Source: Agrobacterium larrymoorei
Lineage (GTDB): Bacteria > Pseudomonadota > Alphaproteobacteria > Rhizobiales > Rhizobiaceae
DNA: 64,000 nucleotides
Assembly: GCF_005145045.1 (NCBI RefSeq)
Contig: NZ_CP039694.1
Location: forward strand, 62,001-126,000
Direction: 5' to 3'
Part shown: positions 10,999 to 20,095 of the stretch, in pieces
Layout: each line of letters begins with the position of its first letter
How positions within the stretch are numbered: the first letter of the stretch is position 1
Translations under genes and position numbers: made by a program
The notes under the pieces: generated by a model
Told to the model about the DNA's origin: nothing
What the model saw: the letters and a program-made list of their open reading frames with translations, nothing else
The model's database searches: none

Positions 10999-11598
10999 AT
11001 GGCCAAGCCAGCAACCTCTTCCCGCCAAGCCTCTCGTCCCGCCGCCCGAGTGGTGCAACTCCGCAAGGGTGCCACCATCGAAATGGTTCGCCTGACATGC
11101 CCCGATGAAGCGCAGGCGCTGCGCATCGCCGAGAGCTTCGGAACAGCCATTCTCGACAGCGACGGCATCCGCGACATGCACGAGCGCCTGATCGTCGAGA
11201 CCGCGACCCGCCTTTCCGATGGCCTTGGCGAACGGGCAATGCAAATCCATCTCCAGCGCATCGTCGGCGCCTATGTCGGATCGGCGCATGGCGCCGGCCA
11301 GTTCTACAGCAAGGCCGTTACCGAAGCGCGCGATACCACCGCCAAGAGTGCATCGGACGCTCGCGACGAGGATCTCGACGGTCCGGTCGGATACGACAGC
11401 GCCGCCCAGCGCAAGCGTGAATTCGCAGCCGATATGGGCATTCAGGCCCACGCGCTGCGCCTGGCCGCTGAAGGCGCCTTCGCGGCTTACGAACAGATTG
11501 TCGGCGAAGCGTGGAAACCATTCGACCGCCCGGTCGACAATCCTGGCCAGACACTCGACCGCAAAGCGGCCGAGGCACAGATGGACGCTCTCGGCTGA
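10999..11598 (+). CDS. Hypothetical conserved-backbone protein, 199 aa
   Basis: The ATG has an AAAGGAAA ribosome-binding site ten bases upstream. The protein is soluble, with a Ser/Ala/Arg-rich N-terminus (possibly disordered) and an Ala-rich helical body ending EAQMDALG. No domain is recognised. It sits between the long inverted repeat and a rho-independent terminator, so it is probably a monocistronic unit. Confidence 0.6.
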   Translation: MAKPATSSRQASRPAARVVQLRKGATIEMVRLTCPDEAQALRIAESFGTAILDSDGIRDMHERLIVETATRLSDGLGERAMQIHLQRIVGAYVGSAHGAGQFYSKAVTEARDTTAKSASDARDEDLDGPVGYDSAAQRKREFAADMGIQAHALRLAAEGAFAAYEQIVGEAWKPFDRPVDNPGQTLDRKAAEAQMDALG

Positions 11599-11607
11599 GA
11601 TTTATCC

Positions 11608-11633
11608 GGCGGAGCATCTGGCTCCGCCTTTTT
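11608..11633 (+). terminator. Rho-independent terminator
   Basis: The stem GGCGGAGC/GCTCCGCC (11608-11615 with 11621-11628) has a five-base loop and is followed by five T residues, nine bases after the preceding stop codon. Confidence 0.85.
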
Positions 11634-11641
11634 CGTGACGA

Positions 11642-11669
11642 GGCCGCCTCACCCGAGGCGGCCATTTTT
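11642..11669 (+). terminator. Second terminator-like hairpin
   Basis: A GGCCGCCTC/GAGGCGGCC stem is followed by ATTTTTG, immediately after the first terminator. The two could act in tandem. Confidence 0.7.
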
Positions 11670-11871
11670 GTCTCGCTGCCGGAGCGAAGCTCGACGGGGA
11701 TAGAAAAGGAAAATGAAGAGAGAACGGAGCGCGGTATTGCGGCCCCCTCCCGTTCGTCGGACCTGCAGGAGCCGGCGGCAAACCGCAACGGCTACGCCGT
11801 CCTCCACATACGTTGCGGCCGTTCCGGTGCGTTTTCCGCCGATCGCTCCTGCTTTCGGCCCTCCGCGACGG

Positions 11872-11890
11872 GGCCGCGATGGGCGCGGCC
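11872..11890 (+). promoter_or_regulatory. Conserved palindromic leader motif before the ArdC-like gene
   Basis: GGCCGCGATGGGCGCGGCC can fold into a short hairpin just upstream of the ribosome-binding site (AAGGAGG, 11898-11904). The same motif with one difference lies at 23666-23684 before the DUF736 gene, suggesting shared control of these backbone genes. Confidence 0.5.
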
Positions 11891-11911
11891 TCCTGACAAG
11901 GAGGTTTGGAC

Positions 11912-12838
11912 ATGACAAGGAAATCAGAAAACACGCGCACCGACATCTACGCGAGCATCACGGACAGGATTGTCGCTGACCTGGAAAAGGGCGTGCGCCC
12001 ATGGGTGCAGCCGTGGAGTGCGGCCAATCTATCCGGCCGGGTAAGCCGGCCGCTTCGCCACAACGGACAACCCTATACCGGCCTCAACGTTCTCCTTCTC
12101 TGGTCGGAGAGCGTCGCCAGCGGTTTCAGGTCGTCGACTTGGATGACGCTGCGCCAGGCAAACGAACTTGGTGCTAACGTACGCAAGGGTGAGAGCGGCG
12201 CGACCGTCGTCTATGCAAGCCGCTTCACCAAAACCGAGACGGATGCGGGCGGCGGTGAGGTCGAACGCGATATTCCGTTTTTGAAAGCTTACACCGTTTT
12301 TAATTGCGATCAGGTCGATGGTCTCGCGGATCACTATTATCGTTGCCCTGAGCCGGTCGCGAAACCGCTTGAGCGTATCGAGCACGCCGATCGCTTTTTC
12401 GACAATACCGGTGCTGTCGTACGATACGGCGGGGACAAGGCCTATTATTCCCCCTCGACCGACCATATCCAGCTACCACGACCCGAACAGTTCCGGGACA
12501 TTGCTTCGTTCATCGCAATTCGTGCGCACGAGACGCTGCATTGGGCAGGCGGTCCCGCCCGGCTGAACAGGGATCTCAGCCGCTACCACAAGGACCGCCG
12601 CGAAAGGGCATTCGAAGAAATGCTTGTGGAATTGGGGTCAGCGATGCTGTGCGCCGATCTGGGCATCGTGCCGGAGCTGGAGCCGCGCCCGGACCATGCC
12701 GCCTATATCCAGAGCTGGACGGAAATCCTCGGCTCCGACAAGCGCGCGATCTTCAATGCGGCGGCGCATGCGCAGCGCGCTGTCGCCTATCTGCATGACC
12801 TTCAGCCGGAAGCCACGGCCGGGCAGGAGGCTGCCTGA
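11912..12838 (+). CDS. ArdC-like antirestriction / ssDNA-binding protein with zincin domain
   Basis: The N-terminal half matches the ArdC N-terminal ssDNA-binding family (DUF1738): DIYASITDRIVADLEKG, then WVQPW and NGQPYTGLNVLLLW. The C-terminal half carries a zinc-metallopeptidase motif HETLH (near residue 202) followed by a downstream Glu (FEEMLVELGSA). ArdC proteins protect incoming single-stranded plasmid DNA (known). I preferred the ATG at 11912 over a TTG at 11906 because AAGGAGG lies seven bases before it. The product is 308 residues. It is the last gene before an accessory island. Confidence 0.85.
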   Translation: MTRKSENTRTDIYASITDRIVADLEKGVRPWVQPWSAANLSGRVSRPLRHNGQPYTGLNVLLLWSESVASGFRSSTWMTLRQANELGANVRKGESGATVVYASRFTKTETDAGGGEVERDIPFLKAYTVFNCDQVDGLADHYYRCPEPVAKPLERIEHADRFFDNTGAVVRYGGDKAYYSPSTDHIQLPRPEQFRDIASFIAIRAHETLHWAGGPARLNRDLSRYHKDRRERAFEEMLVELGSAMLCADLGIVPELEPRPDHAAYIQSWTEILGSDKRAIFNAAAHAQRAVAYLHDLQPEATAGQEAA

Positions 12839-12902
12839 TGCTTCATGATCCGAGCTTTGCAGGAGAGGGCGCATCCTCTCGGATCCGGCTGCGTGCTCTT
12901 TG

Positions 12903-13292
12903 CTAACGGAGCGCGTCCTGTACCATCGCGGTATCGCCATATTGCTGCATGCGCAGAATCCTGCCGTCCCGAAGTTCGTAGAGATGCGCGAAGTGGGCGG
13001 TCATGGACTTGCCCGTTGCCTTGTAGGTCCCGGAATAAATGCCGAAGGCGGCAACGCGTTCGCCATCGGCAAGATAGGTGTGAACTTCGGCCCTATAGCC
13101 ACCCCATTCCGTCGCGAGACGATGAAAGACGCCCCTCATCAGGGCATCCACTCCTACATAAGTGCCCACATAGGGAAATCCCGCTGCCTCTGTCCACTCG
13201 ATGTCGGGAGACTGAACGGCAAGAAGATTCTTGCCGTTCTCCTCGGAGGACCCTTCATAGGTCCTCCGGATGATGTCGCGATTGCTGCTCAT
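12903..13292 (-). CDS. SnoaL/NTF2-like small protein
   Basis: The 129-residue protein has the cone-fold NTF2-like pattern: DIIRRTYEG at the N-terminus, a central VGVDALMRGVFHRL and a C-terminal HLYELRDGRILRMQQYGDT. Such proteins bind small molecules or act as isomerases or hydrolases, but no substrate can be assigned. It begins one base after the stop of the MBL-like gene, so the two are co-transcribed. Confidence 0.75.
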   Translation of the reverse strand: MSSNRDIIRRTYEGSSEENGKNLLAVQSPDIEWTEAAGFPYVGTYVGVDALMRGVFHRLATEWGGYRAEVHTYLADGERVAAFGIYSGTYKATGKSMTAHFAHLYELRDGRILRMQQYGDTAMVQDALR

Positions 13293-13293
13293 C

Positions 13294-14193
13294 TCAACCC
13301 CACTTCATTTCGCCCTTGGCGACCTTGGAGCCGATCTCCAGTGCAATGCCCATACCAAGTCCGGGGAAGCGGGTCTCCATCGCTGACTTCAGCGCGACAG
13401 CGTCATCGGCCTTGCCCAGTTCCTCTTCGAAGGCGAGGAGATAGGCCTTGGTGAAAGCGACGGCGCTAAGATCGGTCGCGGCCTGCGGATCGAGGTGACC
13501 GGGCACGACGACGGCCGGGTTCAGAGCAGCGACCTTGTCGAGATTGGCAACCCATGCCGCCCGGACCTCCTTGGTCGGTGTGTCGGCAGTCCAGACATGG
13601 ACGCCCGAAAAAATCAGCACACCACCGAACACCGCGTTGAGCGAGGGAACACGCAGATAGCGCCGGCTGGCCAGCCCCTCGGCGGCGACGATCTCGACCG
13701 TCTCGCCATCAACGGTCAACGTCGAACCGTCGAATGCTTCGGGCAGCACGATATCGGCGAGCGTCTGCGGCCCGTTCTCCTTCAACTGGGGCCCCCAGAC
13801 GGCCAGTTTCTTCTCAACGTTGGCGTTGATGGCGGCGATCGTGTCGGAAGCGGCGATGACCTTGGCATTCGGGAACGCCTCGCGCACCTGCTTCAGACTG
13901 AAATAATAGTCCGGGTCGGACTGGCTGACATAGATGGTGGTCAGCGTCTTGCCCGTGGCCTTGATCGCCTCGGCCAGCGCGCGGCCATCCGGATAGGTGA
14001 AGCCGCCGTCGATCAGCAGCGCTTCGGTCGGCCCGGTAAGCAGCACCGGCGCGCGGAAGAAGCCGTTCTGGCCGGCGGGAAAATGTTTCCACGTCAATGT
14101 CGATCCGGCTGCATGCCCAAGACCTGCCGGGGCGAAGGCGATGGCGGCACCTGCTGCAAGCGTCGTTTTCATGAGGTCTCTCCTTGAATACAT
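13294..14193 (-). CDS. MBL-fold-like protein with Tat-type signal peptide
   Basis: The 299-residue product starts MYSRRDLMKTT, an RR motif followed by an Ala-rich hydrophobic stretch ending GHAAG, so export by the Tat route is likely. I chose the ATG at 14193, which has an AGGAGA site. The body resembles metallo-beta-lactamase-fold hydrolases (ALLIDGGFTYPDG, VVVPGH). However, the usual HxHxDH metal-binding motif is replaced by SQSDPDYYF, so metal binding is doubtful. It sits in an operon with the DsbA-like and NTF2-like genes, divergent from a LysR regulator. Confidence 0.75.
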   Translation of the reverse strand: MYSRRDLMKTTLAAGAAIAFAPAGLGHAAGSTLTWKHFPAGQNGFFRAPVLLTGPTEALLIDGGFTYPDGRALAEAIKATGKTLTTIYVSQSDPDYYFSLKQVREAFPNAKVIAASDTIAAINANVEKKLAVWGPQLKENGPQTLADIVLPEAFDGSTLTVDGETVEIVAAEGLASRRYLRVPSLNAVFGGVLIFSGVHVWTADTPTKEVRAAWVANLDKVAALNPAVVVPGHLDPQAATDLSAVAFTKAYLLAFEEELGKADDAVALKSAMETRFPGLGMGIALEIGSKVAKGEMKWG

Positions 14194-14269
14194 GGTTGTC
14201 TCCTGTCTTATCAGTTGCCGATACGCGCACGCACAGCGATGTTGGAAATGTTGATTGGGCGCGCTTCGA

Positions 14270-14902
14270 TCAGCCCACTTGAAGTTCGGCGACGAGCAGA
14301 TCGAATTCACCATAAAGAAGACGGCTATCGATCTTTCGGCACTGATCCCCGTGCCTTAAGAGAATGGCGGGTACGCCCTGAATGCCGAAACGCGCCATGT
14401 CGGCCCGTGCCGCCGAGATCCTGCTCCGATAGGCGGCGAGAAGCGCCTCGTCCGGAGCCTGAACCCGCTGAGCCGTCTCGACGAAGCCGGCCGATGTGAG
14501 CGTTTCGGCAACGATGCCGAGATCGGAATTGTTGCGGCCCTCCTGATAGCGGGCGCGCTGACGGACCTTCAGCGCTTCAACCTCGCGCGCCGGCTCGCTG
14601 AGGCCGACGGCGACCAGCCCGAGGGTGGCCGGCGCGGAATCGAACAGGCCGCCCACCGCACCGAGCACCTGCTCGCGATAGGCGTCGGAGAAGGGCTGCC
14701 CGGTCAGGCGGGCGATGCGCTGGTCGTTCTGCCAGGCATAGTCCGCAAATTGCTTGTTCATTGGCCGCGAACCCTCTCCGGCAAACAGGCCGGTCGGCGC
14801 CATATCGAGCGTCACACTGTCGAGCCGCGACAGCTTCTCCAGCGCCGGACCGGCGCCGTAGCACCAGCCGCAAAGAGGATCGAAGAGATAGGTGATCTGC
14901 AT
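14270..14902 (-). CDS. DsbA-family thioredoxin-fold oxidoreductase
   Basis: The 210-residue protein has a CGWC redox motif near the N-terminus (YLFDPLCGWCYGAGP), a central helical insertion and a cis-Pro strand GIQGVPAILL, as in DsbA/FrnE-like proteins. No signal peptide is present, so it is probably cytosolic. I chose the ATG at 14902, where the thioredoxin fold begins. It leads a minus-strand operon and is divergent from the LysR gene, which probably controls it. Confidence 0.8.
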   Translation of the reverse strand: MQITYLFDPLCGWCYGAGPALEKLSRLDSVTLDMAPTGLFAGEGSRPMNKQFADYAWQNDQRIARLTGQPFSDAYREQVLGAVGGLFDSAPATLGLVAVGLSEPAREVEALKVRQRARYQEGRNNSDLGIVAETLTSAGFVETAQRVQAPDEALLAAYRSRISAARADMARFGIQGVPAILLRHGDQCRKIDSRLLYGEFDLLVAELQVG

Positions 14903-15013
14903 ATCCGTTTTCCGTATTGTCTGGCACCGAAGATATGCGAGCGGGATTGAATTGATAATTGGCATGAAGTCGCCCAGACTGTGCGTCATTGGCTTACAAT
15001 GCGGGAGCGTCAC

Positions 15014-15916
15014 ATGGAGGCGATCAATCTCAATCGGCTCGCTTATTTCGTTGCCGTGGTAGACGCAGGCTCGTTCACGCGTGCCGCGGAGCGGCTTGGC
15101 ATCACCAAGACCGTCGTCAGCCAGCAGGTGGCCCGGCTGGAAGCAGACCTCAGGACGAGCCTTCTCTTGCGGACGACCTGCCGCGTCGAGCCGACAGAAG
15201 CGGGCCGCCTGCTACATGCGCGGGCGGTCATCATCCTGCGCGACGCCGAGGATGCGTTCGGCGAAGTCGCCGAAGTCACGGCCAGTCCGGTCGGGACATT
15301 GCGGATCGCCGCCCCGAACGACTTCGGCACATCGACCATTGCCCCACTGGCGGCGAAATTCTGCCGGACCTATCCCGCCTGCACGGTCGACCTCGTCTTG
15401 TCGGACGCCAGGATCGACCTGATCACCGATCACATCGACGTTTCGATCCGGGTCGGCTGGCTGGATGACTCCAGCCAGCAGGCGCGGCGTATCGGCACGT
15501 TCCGGCAATTGCTTGTCGCCGCGCCGGACTTCGCGCACACGATCACCGCTAGTACCCCAGATGATCTCGCCCACCAGCCATTCATCGCCAATGGCGCGTT
15601 GCGTGAGCCGCTTGCCTGGCATTTCTCGCGTAACACCTCCGACCGCCGCATCATCCGCATGCGACCAGCGATGACCATCAACGCGACCCCAGCCGTGCTC
15701 GCCGCGACGCTGGCCGGTGGAGGTCTCTCGGTACTGCCGGACTTTCTGGTAAGCGGGCTGCTGGAGAGCGGCGCTCTCGTCCAGATGTTGCCAGACTGGT
15801 CGTTGCCATCGGGCGGCATGCACGCGGTTTATCCCGCTGCGCGGTTTCGGCCCCCGAAGGTGACTGCGTTCGTTGCGATGCTGGCAGCCGAAGTGAAGCT
15901 TGCATCGGCGGATTGA
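15014..15916 (+). CDS. LysR-family transcriptional regulator
   Basis: The 300-residue protein has an N-terminal winged HTH (NRLAYFVAVVDAGSFTRAAERLGITKTVVSQQVARLE) and a periplasmic-binding-protein-like effector domain. The start at 15014 is the ATG closest to the HTH. It is divergent from the DsbA-like operon with a 111-base shared promoter gap, the usual LysR arrangement. The effector is unknown. Confidence 0.85.
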   Translation: MEAINLNRLAYFVAVVDAGSFTRAAERLGITKTVVSQQVARLEADLRTSLLLRTTCRVEPTEAGRLLHARAVIILRDAEDAFGEVAEVTASPVGTLRIAAPNDFGTSTIAPLAAKFCRTYPACTVDLVLSDARIDLITDHIDVSIRVGWLDDSSQQARRIGTFRQLLVAAPDFAHTITASTPDDLAHQPFIANGALREPLAWHFSRNTSDRRIIRMRPAMTINATPAVLAATLAGGGLSVLPDFLVSGLLESGALVQMLPDWSLPSGGMHAVYPAARFRPPKVTAFVAMLAAEVKLASAD

Positions 15917-16135
15917 GGATTTTCCGAGAGCGTTCGGAGTTGATCGTTACTGCCCGCCCAATCGCCGCGCGTGCGTGCTGTCATTGATATTCGTCAAGGT
16001 CGGTGACATCAACCCGCAATGCCAAAGGCGACCTGACGGCGGGCCAGTGTCGTTGGCAGCGCGAAAGCAGATCTTTTCGCGGCGGGTCGCGCGGCGCTGA
16101 CGCGCGCCACACGATCGTTCTCATGCCGGCATCAT

Positions 16136-17188
16136 TCAAGACGATGGCTGCAAGGTCGCCATGTCGATCACGAAGCGATAGCGCACATCTGCGCGCTCAA
16201 GTCTTTCGAACGCTTCATTGATTTCATCCATGCGAATGAATTCGACATCAGGCAGGATTTTGGCACGGGCGCAGAAGTCGAGTAACTCCTGAGTTTCGGC
16301 GATACCGCCAATCGGTGACCCGGCAATCCTGCGCCGCCCTGTCATCAAGGGAAGCGTGTTCATCTCGTTCATCGGGCCGAGCTGGCCGACCAGGACAAGC
16401 GTGGCGTCGACATCGAGCAACGGCAGATAGGGATCGAGATCGTGCCGGACGGGAACCGTATCGATGATCAGATCGAAGCTTGAATGCGCGGATGCCATGG
16501 CCTCAGCGTCGGACGAGACGAGCAGGCGCTCGGCGCCCAGTGCGAGGGCATCGGCCTGCTTGTTGTTCGATCTGCTCACAACGGTGACGTGCGCTCCCAT
16601 CGCGACAGCCAGCTTCACCGCCATGTGTCCAAGACCGCCCAGCCCGACAACCCCAACGCGGCTCCCCGGCCCGACATTCCATGTGCGGAGCGGCGAATAG
16701 GTGGTGATGCCGGCGCAAAGAAGCGGGGCCGCCTTGGCTGGGTCCAGTCCCTCGGGCAGGCGCAACACGAACTCCTCTCGAACGACGAGGGTCGCGGCAT
16801 AGCCGCCAGTCGTCAATTGCCCGGTGATCCGGTCAGGAGCGCCATACGTCGACGTGACGCCCTGGCGGCACATCTGCTCTTCGCCCGACCGGCACTGGTC
16901 GCAACTCTGGCAGCTGTCGACGATACATCCAACCGCAACAAGGTCGCCCACCTTATAGCGCATCACGTCAGGGCCGACATTCGTGACACGGCCCACGATC
17001 TCGTGTCCGGGGACTACCGGATAGGTCGTCCATCCCCAGTCATTACGCGACTGGTGCAGATCCGTGTGGCAGACGCCACAATAGAGCACCTCAATCGTCA
17101 CGTCATTATCGCGAACTTCGCGGCAATCGAACGAGTGCGGTTTCAAGGGAGAACCAGGGGCGGTCGCAGCGTATCCGTATGTTTTCAT
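16136..17188 (-). CDS. Zinc-dependent alcohol dehydrogenase (cinnamyl-alcohol-dehydrogenase type)
   Basis: The 350-residue enzyme has the catalytic-zinc ligands (CGVCHTDLH and GHEIVG), the structural-zinc cluster CQSCDQCRSGEEQMC, and an NAD(P) Rossmann motif GLGGLGHMAVKLA. It should reduce aldehydes or oxidise alcohols in the cytoplasm. It is divergent from a TetR-family gene and preceded by two matching palindromic operators, so it is probably the TetR target. Confidence 0.85.
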   Translation of the reverse strand: MKTYGYAATAPGSPLKPHSFDCREVRDNDVTIEVLYCGVCHTDLHQSRNDWGWTTYPVVPGHEIVGRVTNVGPDVMRYKVGDLVAVGCIVDSCQSCDQCRSGEEQMCRQGVTSTYGAPDRITGQLTTGGYAATLVVREEFVLRLPEGLDPAKAAPLLCAGITTYSPLRTWNVGPGSRVGVVGLGGLGHMAVKLAVAMGAHVTVVSRSNNKQADALALGAERLLVSSDAEAMASAHSSFDLIIDTVPVRHDLDPYLPLLDVDATLVLVGQLGPMNEMNTLPLMTGRRRIAGSPIGGIAETQELLDFCARAKILPDVEFIRMDEINEAFERLERADVRYRFVIDMATLQPSS

Positions 17189-17318
17189 AGTGCACTTTCC
17201 GAGTGGAGGTTAGTAATTTGTTTCGGCGTTCCGGCGGTGTCATGAGGTTTGCAAAACCATCGCCCTTTGCTTCGTGGACGACCATATCTTGCGTTTCCGC
17301 AACGCGGTGGTAATAAAA

Positions 17319-17356
17319 GGAGGAATCCTCCGTTTCATATACGGAGAATTCCTCCG
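17319..17356. promoter_or_regulatory. Paired palindromic operators between adh and tetR-like genes
   Basis: GGAGGAATCCTCC (17319-17331) is a perfect palindrome. A second near-copy, GGAGAATTCCTCC, lies at 17343-17355, 24 bases further on. Both lie in the divergent promoter gap and are good candidates for the TetR-type repressor's sites. Confidence 0.7.
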
Positions 17357-17378
17357 TTTATCAAGTTGGAAAAATGTG

Positions 17379-17957
17379 ATGACCGCTGAAAAACAAACAC
17401 CGCGCAAACCGCGCGCTGACGCCGAGCGCAATCGGCTAAGGCTGATGGCTGTGGCGAAACAGGTGTTTGCGGATAAGGGCACGTCTGCGAGCCTGGACGA
17501 GATAGCCCGCGCGGCCGGAGTGGGTATCGGCACGCTCTATCGACACTTTGCCACCCGTGAAGCGTTGATCGGTCAGCTCTACGAAAACGAGGGCGATCAG
17601 CTCGCGGAAGCAGCCGACAATCTCTCGCAAGGCGAGCCGCCCATCGAGGCCTTGCGGCAATGGTTGTTGCTGTTCGCCGACTATCTTGCGACCAAGCGGA
17701 TCATGGCCGATGTCCTGAGCCTGCTGGGTCCCAATGCCGATGATATCTGCGCGGCCTCGGCCGAAAGGCTTATCGCAGCCTGCGGCTATCTTCTCGATAA
17801 CGCGACAGCGAGTGGAGACATCCGCCGCGACGTGGAACCTCTCGACCTGCTGATGGCAATCGCCGGTGGCGCAAATCTGGGGCACGCGCCGCAATGGGAG
17901 ACAGGCGTTGCGCGGGTCATCGACATCATGATCGCCGGCCTCACTCGCGAGCCCTGA
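17379..17957 (+). CDS. TetR-family transcriptional repressor
   Basis: The N-terminal HTH is typical (AKQVFADKGTSASLDEIARAAGVGIGTLYRHFATREALI), followed by an effector-binding helical domain; the product is 192 residues. The ATG at 17379 lies right after the paired operators. It is divergent from the alcohol dehydrogenase, suggesting local repression relieved by an aldehyde or quinone-like ligand (inference). Confidence 0.85.
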   Translation: MTAEKQTPRKPRADAERNRLRLMAVAKQVFADKGTSASLDEIARAAGVGIGTLYRHFATREALIGQLYENEGDQLAEAADNLSQGEPPIEALRQWLLLFADYLATKRIMADVLSLLGPNADDICAASAERLIAACGYLLDNATASGDIRRDVEPLDLLMAIAGGANLGHAPQWETGVARVIDIMIAGLTREP

Positions 17958-18225
17958 CACATTCATCGACGCAACAACGGACAAGTCCGCCGCACCGGGC
18001 GTTGCGCTCCTGGTCGGCAGCCGACAGGAAGTGGCGTCCAAATTCTTTATCGCCGCACGGCGCCCCGCATCGTCCGGTTCATGGGACAGGTCGATCTTGG
18101 CGGAATGCCCAAGGAGATGATCGAACTCCGTCCGGCTTGTTCGGCGAAGAGGACATTCCAGCCATGCGCCATGTCCGTCGCATGAAAAAGTACCTATGAA
18201 CGTGATTAGAAGAACCGTCATCCTA

Positions 18226-18867
18226 TCAGCGTCTGCGCGTGCTGACGGCCGGAGCCTTGCCAACAAATTCACGACTATTGATCTGGTCAAACATGAAGAT
18301 CGCAATGTCCTCGCGAGACACCGTGAGGGAGTGGCGGGTGCGGCCGTACAAGCCCACGTTCAGGGATTTGGAGGCAGGCCTGTTCTTGAGGAACGCCGCG
18401 CGCACCATCGTCCAGTCGAGACCGGAGGAGCGGATTGCAGCGGCAAGCCCCACGATATCCTGATAGACGCCGGGAACCAGCCGCTTGATGACTGCAGCTG
18501 GGAGCCACGCCTTCCAGTCGGACCCATCGGCCGGATCGACGGCCGTACCGGTTGAGATGGCGATGAGGCGTGTGACATTCTCTTGGCTCATCGCCGAAAT
18601 GACGGCCTGCGTCGCCCGCGTGATTGGACGATCTTTCGGGTGCGGGGTTTTCGACGGCCCGAGCGCCGACAGCACCGCATCGGCGCCGCGAACGGCCTCG
18701 CGCAGGACCGCACTATCCGAGAGATCGCCCCGCACCACACGAACCCTGTCGTCCTTGAAAGGTGACGAAGAGCGGGCAAACACCGTCACCTCGAAGCCGC
18801 GCTTCAACGCTTCATCGATCAGATAGGGACCGGTTTTGCCGGTCGCGCCGAAGAGGGTGACTTTCAT
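18226..18867 (-). CDS. NAD(P)-binding NmrA/SDR-like oxidoreductase
   Basis: The protein begins MKVTLFGATGKTGPYLIDEALKRG, with the GxxGxxG dinucleotide motif, and is 213 residues long, as expected for the NAD(P)H-binding (NmrA-like) family. It is cytoplasmic and its substrate is unknown. It is the last gene of a minus-strand set with the VOC and SDR genes. Confidence 0.8.
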   Translation of the reverse strand: MKVTLFGATGKTGPYLIDEALKRGFEVTVFARSSSPFKDDRVRVVRGDLSDSAVLREAVRGADAVLSALGPSKTPHPKDRPITRATQAVISAMSQENVTRLIAISTGTAVDPADGSDWKAWLPAAVIKRLVPGVYQDIVGLAAAIRSSGLDWTMVRAAFLKNRPASKSLNVGLYGRTRHSLTVSREDIAIFMFDQINSREFVGKAPAVSTRRR

Positions 18868-18923
18868 GTTTCGCGTCCTTCCTGAAGCGGGTGCGGCGGG
18901 TTCGCCGCCCCCGCACTGTGAGA

Positions 18924-19262
18924 TTATTCCTGCACGAGATCGAATGTGTTGCCGTCCGGATCGGTCAGCGTCGTGTAGCGGATCTGCGGCAACTCGAATT
19001 TCTGCACGACTGTCGCGCCAAGCCGCACCAGCCGCTCGGTTTCGCCGTCGAGATCGGATGTCCTGAGATCGACATGGACGCGGTTGCGCTGTGTCGGCAC
19101 GTCTTCGACCTTCTGGAACTGGAAGGGCGGGAGATCAGGGGACGAGCCCAGTTGAACGATCATGCCAAAATCGTTGGCGACCGCGATACCGAGAGCTTGC
19201 GACCACCAGGCGGCCAGTTTCTGCGGATTCGCAGTGTCGATGGTGACAGCGTGTATTTTCAT
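18924..19262 (-). CDS. VOC-family (glyoxalase/bleomycin-resistance-like) protein
   Basis: The 112-residue protein starts MKIHAVTIDTANPQKLAAWW and ends YTTLTDPDGNTFDLVQE, the paired beta-alpha-beta-beta-beta pattern of the VOC superfamily. The canonical metal Glu position near the C-terminus is occupied by Asp (TFDLVQ). I chose the ATG at 19262, the only start adjacent to the fold. Confidence 0.75.
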   Translation of the reverse strand: MKIHAVTIDTANPQKLAAWWSQALGIAVANDFGMIVQLGSSPDLPPFQFQKVEDVPTQRNRVHVDLRTSDLDGETERLVRLGATVVQKFELPQIRYTTLTDPDGNTFDLVQE

Positions 19263-19341
19263 GGTCTGTTTCCTTGTTTCTTCGGACAGGGAGCGGCCCC
19301 CGCCCTCGCATGCGCTCACTTGCGAGGACCACTCGGGTAGC

Positions 19342-20083
19342 TCAGCGGGCACTGTCGATGATCGACCCACCATCGGGCGTGAGCGAGTAGCCGGTCAGGA
19401 ACTGGGCGTCCTTGCTCGCCAGGAACAGCACCACGGGCGCGATGTCTTCCTCCGGCGATCCGTAACGGCCGAGTGGATTGGTCGGCGGCGGGACATCGAC
19501 TTCGGGTCCCAAGTCTCAGCCACCGGCAGGACATTGTTGACGGTGATCTTGTCCCCCCCCATTCGCGGGCGGCCGTTCTCGTGAGCGCCCGCACCGCCTC
19601 CTTGGCCATGTTGTAGGGAGCCATGCCTGCCAGTCCCGACACGCCGGCCAGGGAGCCGAAGTTAATGACACGACCATCCCCGCTCACTTTCAGATGCGGA
19701 TAGGCCGCCTGCATGGCGCGCAGATAAGCGATCGGGCCGATGTCGAGATTGCGCTGGAACTGTTCCACCGGGAGGTCGAGCACGGACGCGTAGGCAACGG
19801 TAGGATCGAAGGCGTTGTTCACGAGAATGTCGAGACCACCATAGGCGTCGACCACCTTTTTTACCACTGCGTTGATGTCATCGGCATTGCCGAGATCGGC
19901 TGGAACCGCGAGCGCCGTGCCGCCGGCGGCCTTGATTTCGGCTACGACGGCTTCAACGTTGGCCAGGGTGCGCGACAGTACGCCGACCTTTGCGCCTTCG
20001 GCTGCAAACAGCTTCGCGGTCGCGCGGCCGATGCCCCGACTGGCGCCGGTGACGAGTGCGATTTTTCCTTCAAGTCTTGCCAT
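19342..20083 (-). pseudogene. SDR-family oxidoreductase, C-terminus frameshifted
   Basis: The first ~170 residues are an intact classical SDR: TGASRGIGRATA cofactor motif, NNAF, and the YNMAKEAV active-site Tyr/Lys. After AAREWGG, a run of eight G (minus strand; 19553-19560) appears one base short. A second single-base loss follows near CCGAAGTCG. Correcting both restores [14 protein letters not shown] and the normal SDR end [14 protein letters not shown] with a TGA at 19344-19342. As written, the frame instead runs to 19316 with an unrelated tail. A homopolymer sequencing error is as likely as real decay. Confidence 0.75.
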
Positions 20084-20095
20084 GGTGTTTTCTCC

